A stretch of 55,234 bases of DNA from Lentisphaerae bacterium GWF2_49_21 (GTDB lineage Bacteria; Verrucomicrobiota; Lentisphaeria; Victivallales; GWF2-50-93). Below, piece after piece: positions 51,494 through 55,234 of the stretch (the stretch's first letter is position 1; every line of letters begins with the position of its first letter). The notes under the pieces are model-generated. The model did no database searches, was not told the origin of the DNA, and worked only from the letters and a program-made list of their open reading frames with translations. The translations under genes were made by a program, and so were the position numbers. Location: positions 1 to 55,234 of the forward strand of contig MHBH01000051.1 in NCBI GenBank assembly GCA_001804805.1. Reading direction: 5' to 3'.

Positions 51494-52369
51494 TCAAGTT
51501 GGGCATATATTTATCTTGAGATAAAGGGTACGGAATTTCTTTGGTGAAAGGCCTGTCTGCTTTTTAAACTGTCTCGAGAAGTAATTACTGTCGGAGAATC
51601 CCGACCTATATGCCACCTCTGAAACTGTCGCGTCTGGGGCTACAAGAAGTTCAGATGCTTTTTGGATTTTGAATTTCTGTGCGTAAAGTCCGGGAGTGGA
51701 GCCGGTAGCCCTCTTGAAAGTCCTTATCAGGGTACATGGCGACATGTTGAATTTCTTTGCGATGGCATTAAGGCTGAATCTTTCCAGGTATGTTGATTCA
51801 ATATGGTTGACAATCCGCCCTATGTTGAAGAGCGCCCTGGTGTCAGGATTAAGATTAGACTCATAGTTTCGCGATATGAACCCAATCAACTGCATCAGGT
51901 ATGATACAGCCATGAAAATTCTTCCCGGTCTGACGGACCACAGTTCTGACTTGATGCTATTAACAAGTTTTTCAACAAAGGAAAGATCGGCAATATTCAG
52001 ATTCAGCCTGCTGTTGAACCTGCCACTGTTGCGCAGATCCGGTTCAAGTTCAAATATGGCCTTGTATCCGGGAAGCTCTACGATGTCGTTCAGGGGTATT
52101 CCAATCTTTCTCGGGAAATACATTATGTTTGCGAGTTTAAGATTTACCGGATTGCTGTATCCGTGGACGTATCCGGGCTTTATATAAAATATGTCTCCTG
52201 CCTTTATAGAGTAGTTAAGCTTTGCGGTGCAGTGTGTACCGCTTCCACGCAAAACCACGACAAGTTCGCTAAAATCGTGCTTGTGAAGTTCTATAGGAGA
52301 CTGTACGAGGGTGATTATCTTTATTGGAAAATCACCCTCTTCAAAAGATTTCAGATTCTTTATTTTCAT
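51494..52369 (-). CDS. AraC-family regulator with cupin sensor domain
   Basis: Regulator of 291 residues. The N-terminal 110 residues form a cupin-like sugar-binding domain (HKHDFSELVVVLRGSGTH, IKAGDIFYIKPGYVHGY). The C-terminal 100 residues hold two helix-turn-helix motifs: LNAIAKKFNMSPCTLIRTFK and VSEVAYRSGFSDSNYFSRQF, the latter the classic AraC signature, then KKQTGLSPKKFR. It is convergent with the aldolase gene and divergent from the third pilin-like gene, which shares the 132-base gap 52370-52501 and may be its target. Confidence 0.93.
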   Translation of the reverse strand: MKIKNLKSFEEGDFPIKIITLVQSPIELHKHDFSELVVVLRGSGTHCTAKLNYSIKAGDIFYIKPGYVHGYSNPVNLKLANIMYFPRKIGIPLNDIVELPGYKAIFELEPDLRNSGRFNSRLNLNIADLSFVEKLVNSIKSELWSVRPGRIFMAVSYLMQLIGFISRNYESNLNPDTRALFNIGRIVNHIESTYLERFSLNAIAKKFNMSPCTLIRTFKRATGSTPGLYAQKFKIQKASELLVAPDATVSEVAYRSGFSDSNYFSRQFKKQTGLSPKKFRTLYLKINICPT

Positions 52370-52501
52370 AGTATCGCGTCCGGCTGGTTACCCTGAATAT
52401 TGCAGGAAGGAATATGGATTTCAAGGAAATATGATAATATAGTCCATGTTTTTGCCGATTTAATCAAGGAATATGGAGGTTTACTGTTATATAATAGAGA
52501 T

Positions 52502-53176
52502 ATGATTAACAGGAAAATATTCACATTGATTGAGCTTCTGGTCGTAATTGCGATCATCGCAATTCTCGCAGCCATGCTTCTTCCGGCCCTGGGCATGGCA
52601 AAGAAGACAGCCCTGAAGATTTTATGTTTTAATAATCTGAAACAAATCGGCTTGGGATTCGCAAGTTACTCGGCAGACTATGAGGGATTTATTCCACCGG
52701 CAAGAAACTACAAAGTTCCAATGATCAACGATAAATACGCTGACAGAAGCGTGACGTTGTGTCCAAGCATACAGCATCAGATTACAGGAAATAGCTGGAG
52801 TTATAATCCCGTAGTAAATGAGAGGGACGTGTCAACCTGGGGAGCGAAGCATTTCAAAACAGTGGTGTACGATCCGAACAAGCCATGGGGCAATGATCAT
52901 GAGTGGTCATGGATAAAAGCGGACTCCTGCGATAAGCCTTCAACGGTAGTGAACTTCGCTGATAGTGGCATATCTTTCAGTTCGGGTTCATGGGTGCATG
53001 GCGAAGAGATCTGGGCAACAACCTCCAAAAAAGACGGAGAGGGAAATCCAATGACAGGTGGCTTCGAGAATAGCTATGAAGGAAGAGTCTACAGGCACAA
53101 CAAGGCATCTCCCGCGTTTTATTTTGATTTCCACGTGGATTCCAGCAATTTTCCAGATAAAAGTTGTCATCAATAG
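52502..53176 (+). CDS. Prepilin-like protein, third copy, degenerate tail
   Basis: 224 residues. A six-residue leader (MINRKI) precedes [20 protein letters not shown], the prepilin peptidase site and N-terminal helix. The head has [20 protein letters not shown]. The tail [18 protein letters not shown] is a changed form of the H-x9-DG motif, with Asp-Phe. It is only distantly similar to the tandem pair at 40064-41499. The ATG at 52502 gives the standard leader length. A TACTGTTATA word at 52482-52491 just upstream resembles half of the operator at 38853-38877. Confidence 0.88.
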   Translation: MINRKIFTLIELLVVIAIIAILAAMLLPALGMAKKTALKILCFNNLKQIGLGFASYSADYEGFIPPARNYKVPMINDKYADRSVTLCPSIQHQITGNSWSYNPVVNERDVSTWGAKHFKTVVYDPNKPWGNDHEWSWIKADSCDKPSTVVNFADSGISFSSGSWVHGEEIWATTSKKDGEGNPMTGGFENSYEGRVYRHNKASPAFYFDFHVDSSNFPDKSCHQ

Positions 53177-53340
53177 ACCAATACTCGAATTTAAAGGAGC
53201 GCGGATTCCTGCCACGCCGTATGGCTGTGGTTCCAACCCGCGGAAATCTAACTTAAATAGGCGGACCAGTCTTCGCTCTGAAGAGCTACGCCACGTAAAA
53301 ATATTCAATAAATCTTCTCTTTTATTGTTGATATTATAAT

Positions 53341-53363
53341 ATACTGGTAATACAATACAGTAT
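53341..53363. promoter_or_regulatory. Operator-like inverted repeat before the last gene
   Basis: ATACTG (53341-53346) and CAGTAT (53358-53363) directly follow a perfect TATAAT at 53335-53340. The half-sites are those found at 38853-38872, though the spacer is 11 rather than 8 bases. A good -35 was not found. Confidence 0.5.
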
Positions 53364-53395
53364 AATAAATACAGCTGAATAGGAATAAAGCCATT

Positions 53396-55234
53396 ATGAA
53401 AAAGCTCCTGTCAATGTTAGCCATTATCCTCTCCGTCACAATTTACGGGGAGAATATTTCCATAGGGGATTTCGAGAAAGGAAATGACGAATTCAGTGGT
53501 ATTTCCATCGACAATACAGTCGGCAGGGAAAGTTCATCTTCTGCAAAGCTCGTAAACAAAGACCAGAAATGGATTACCGCCTCCAAGGGGTTTTCTCTTG
53601 ATCGTGAACTCAAATCCATCTCCTTCTGGATTAAAAGTTCTGATGCGGAAAGTATTGCCGTGAGGATTGTTGATTCTACAGGACAATGTTTTCAGCCCAG
53701 AGCTTCATTCAAGGCCGATGGAGGATGGCAGAGAATAGAGGTCAAGGAGTTTACCAAAGCTGAAGTCTTCGGAGGAGCCGGTGACAAGAAGATACATCAT
53801 CCCGTAAAGAAGCTGGAGTTTATCCTGGAGGTGAAAGGAACTGTCTGGATTGACGATATTGAAGCCGGACTTTCCAATGATCTGCTGCCTGAAGCTGCAG
53901 AAAGGAAGAAACTCCTCGAGTCGGCAAAGACTCTTGTCATTGGAAATTTCGAAAAGGACAAGGACAGTTTTTCAGATGGAAGCATATTTGTCGCCGGAGA
54001 AGGCAGGAATGGCGGCGGGGCGATCAGGATTGAAAACAAGGACAAGAAATGGACCGAGGCGTTCAAGGATATTGAAGGTGTTGTGAAGAATGACTTCCTG
54101 GAGCTGTCTTTCTGGATTAAATCTTCCGATGCCGGCAGTATCGCAGTCAGGTTCAAGGATTCAACAGAGCAGTCATTCCAGCAGAGGTTCAAGTATGACG
54201 CGGACGGTGAATGGCATCAGATCGTGATACGTGAGTTCGGCAAGGGCGAATCCTGGGGAGGTGAAAAGGACAAGGCATGGCATTCTCCGGCGAAGGAAAT
54301 AAGGTTCGTGCTTGAAGTGAAAGGCTCAGTTTTGATTGATGATATCGAGGTTAAACTGGATCCAAGGAAAATAGTGCAGGATCTGAAGATATTTCCCGGG
54401 GCGCCGTCTAATGTGTTTGTTGCAGGTCAGAAGATAGCCATTTCAGTCGAGACCAAGGGCGATATCCTTGAATGCACCGCGACAGATTACCGGGACAAGG
54501 AAGTTTTCAAGGAGACGGCGAAGGTTGTGGACAATAGGGCCGTGATTTGTCCTCCGTCGAAGAATGGTTATTTCCTCATGTCAGTGGAATCCAGGAGGGA
54601 GGACGGTTCAAGGGTCGGTAGTAAATATGCGAGCTACGCGGTAATACCGGAAGTGAAAGTAGAGGACAAGGAAAAGAGTCCTTTCGGCGCGATGACGCAT
54701 TTTTCCCAGAAGATGCCGTTGGAAGTGCTGCCGGTGCTTGCCAAGGCGGGAATCACCACGATCAGGGATGAGATCTACTGGGGATCTGTTGAGAGGGAGA
54801 AGGGGAAATATGAGGTTCCAGGGTATGGGGATTCCTTCATGAAGGAATGTAAAGACAACGGGATCGATCCCTTGGTTGAAATGACCTTCGAAAACAAGAT
54901 GTACGACAATGGGAATACGCCATGCACTTCCGAAGGATACAAGGGTTATGCCGACTACGGGGCTGCAATTGCCGAAAAGTTCGGCAGCCAGGTGAAATGG
55001 CTAGAGATATGGAATGAGTACAATGGTTCATTCTGCCGCGGGCCCGCAAAGGAGGACCGTCCGAAATATTACACTGAAATGCTTAAAGTCTCTTATGAGA
55101 CGATCAAGAAGGCGCGTCCGGACATCAAGATCCTCGGGGGTGCCGTCGTCCTGGTGCCCATGCCGTTCTTTGAGAAGCTTTTCAAAAACGGGGCTTTGAG
55201 CTACATGGACGGAGTGGTCATCCATCCTTATCGA
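53396..55234 (+). CDS. Secreted clan GH-A glycosidase with two tandem binding modules, partial
   Basis: Open from the ATG at 53396 to the window edge, 613 codons with no stop. Signal peptide at about residues 1-18. Two repeated beta-sandwich modules follow, each with an ISIGDFEKGND or LVIGNFEKDKD start, an SFWIKSSDA strand and a WIDDIEAG or LIDDIEVK end. A third beta domain (about 320-410) precedes a TIM barrel. The barrel has KAGITTIRDEIYWGSVE, then VKWLEIWNEYNGS, whose Asn-Glu is the acid/base pair of clan GH-A, and VVIHPYR at the edge. GH39- or GH5-like; the nucleophile lies outside the window. A TATAAT and an operator-like repeat are just upstream. Confidence 0.85.
   Translation, partial: MKKLLSMLAIILSVTIYGENISIGDFEKGNDEFSGISIDNTVGRESSSSAKLVNKDQKWITASKGFSLDRELKSISFWIKSSDAESIAVRIVDSTGQCFQPRASFKADGGWQRIEVKEFTKAEVFGGAGDKKIHHPVKKLEFILEVKGTVWIDDIEAGLSNDLLPEAAERKKLLESAKTLVIGNFEKDKDSFSDGSIFVAGEGRNGGGAIRIENKDKKWTEAFKDIEGVVKNDFLELSFWIKSSDAGSIAVRFKDSTEQSFQQRFKYDADGEWHQIVIREFGKGESWGGEKDKAWHSPAKEIRFVLEVKGSVLIDDIEVKLDPRKIVQDLKIFPGAPSNVFVAGQKIAISVETKGDILECTATDYRDKEVFKETAKVVDNRAVICPPSKNGYFLMSVESRREDGSRVGSKYASYAVIPEVKVEDKEKSPFGAMTHFSQKMPLEVLPVLAKAGITTIRDEIYWGSVEREKGKYEVPGYGDSFMKECKDNGIDPLVEMTFENKMYDNGNTPCTSEGYKGYADYGAAIAEKFGSQVKWLEIWNEYNGSFCRGPAKEDRPKYYTEMLKVSYETIKKARPDIKILGGAVVLVPMPFFEKLFKNGALSYMDGVVIHPYR

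Noticed and set aside
24588-55234. Bacteroidota-type polysaccharide utilisation locus
   Set aside because: No SusC/SusD-like pair or hybrid two-component sensor is visible; the loci use IclR, GntR and AraC regulators instead.

Overview
The window looks like a chromosomal segment of a Lentisphaerota-type bacterium (PVC superphylum, Victivallis/Lentisphaera-like), G+C roughly mid-40s. This rests on combined gene content: several prepilin-like proteins with an H-x9-DG tail, DUF4838 and beta-helix carbohydrate proteins, many small regulator-led sugar loci, a SWIB-domain protein, a 7TM-HD protein and very repeat-rich intergenic DNA. It is an inference from content; there is no rRNA gene here to test it.

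Left part (1-17.9 kb): mostly housekeeping. A lipoprotein fragment at the edge diverges from an LptF/LptG-type permease. A nitronate monooxygenase-like protein, an orphan OppB-type permease, tRNA-Arg(CCT), a SWIB protein with a clear terminator, an alpha-L-rhamnosidase (GH78) and a membrane-anchored alpha-alpha toroid protein follow. From 17.9 kb down to 8.8 kb a long minus-strand run carries fabG, acpP, fabF, a LysM lipoprotein, phoH, a 7TM-HD protein, ybeY, a DUF502 protein, a DEDDh exonuclease and a SirB1-like protein.

Middle (18.0-24.6 kb): the usual fabD-fabG-acpP-fabF row is split. Between fabG and fabD lies about 5.3 kb of plus-strand accessory DNA: an N-terminally truncated RHS protein with an AT-rich C-terminal tip that looks zincin-like, a membrane-anchored candidate immunity protein, about 1 kb without a convincing gene, and a REP-associated tyrosine transposase (RAYT). 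Beyond fabD is a candidate independent small RNA with its own sigma70-type promoter and rho-independent terminator.

Right part (24.6-55.2 kb): consecutive carbohydrate loci, each near its own regulator (two IclR, one GntR-LacI hybrid, one GntR with a helical C-terminal domain, one AraC). They contain an esterase, a URO-D-family protein, an 812-residue protein of unrecognised family, a beta-helix protein, an FAD oxidoreductase paired with an unrecognised 606-residue protein, three prepilin-like proteins, a DUF4838 protein with duplicated carbohydrate-binding modules, a mutarotase-like protein, a secreted esterase, a polysaccharide deacetylase, a sialidase-fold protein, an HpaI-type aldolase and, running off the right edge, a clan GH-A glycosidase with two tandem binding modules. 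No SusC/SusD-like pair is visible.

The intergenic space is dense with structured repeats. Many are hairpins headed by GTAG or GGAG, single or paired as REPINs, the arrangement RAYT transposases act on. Others are MITE-like elements. A separate signal is the palindrome GCGAANTTCGC, present at least seven times, mostly inside genes, which resembles a highly iterated palindrome.
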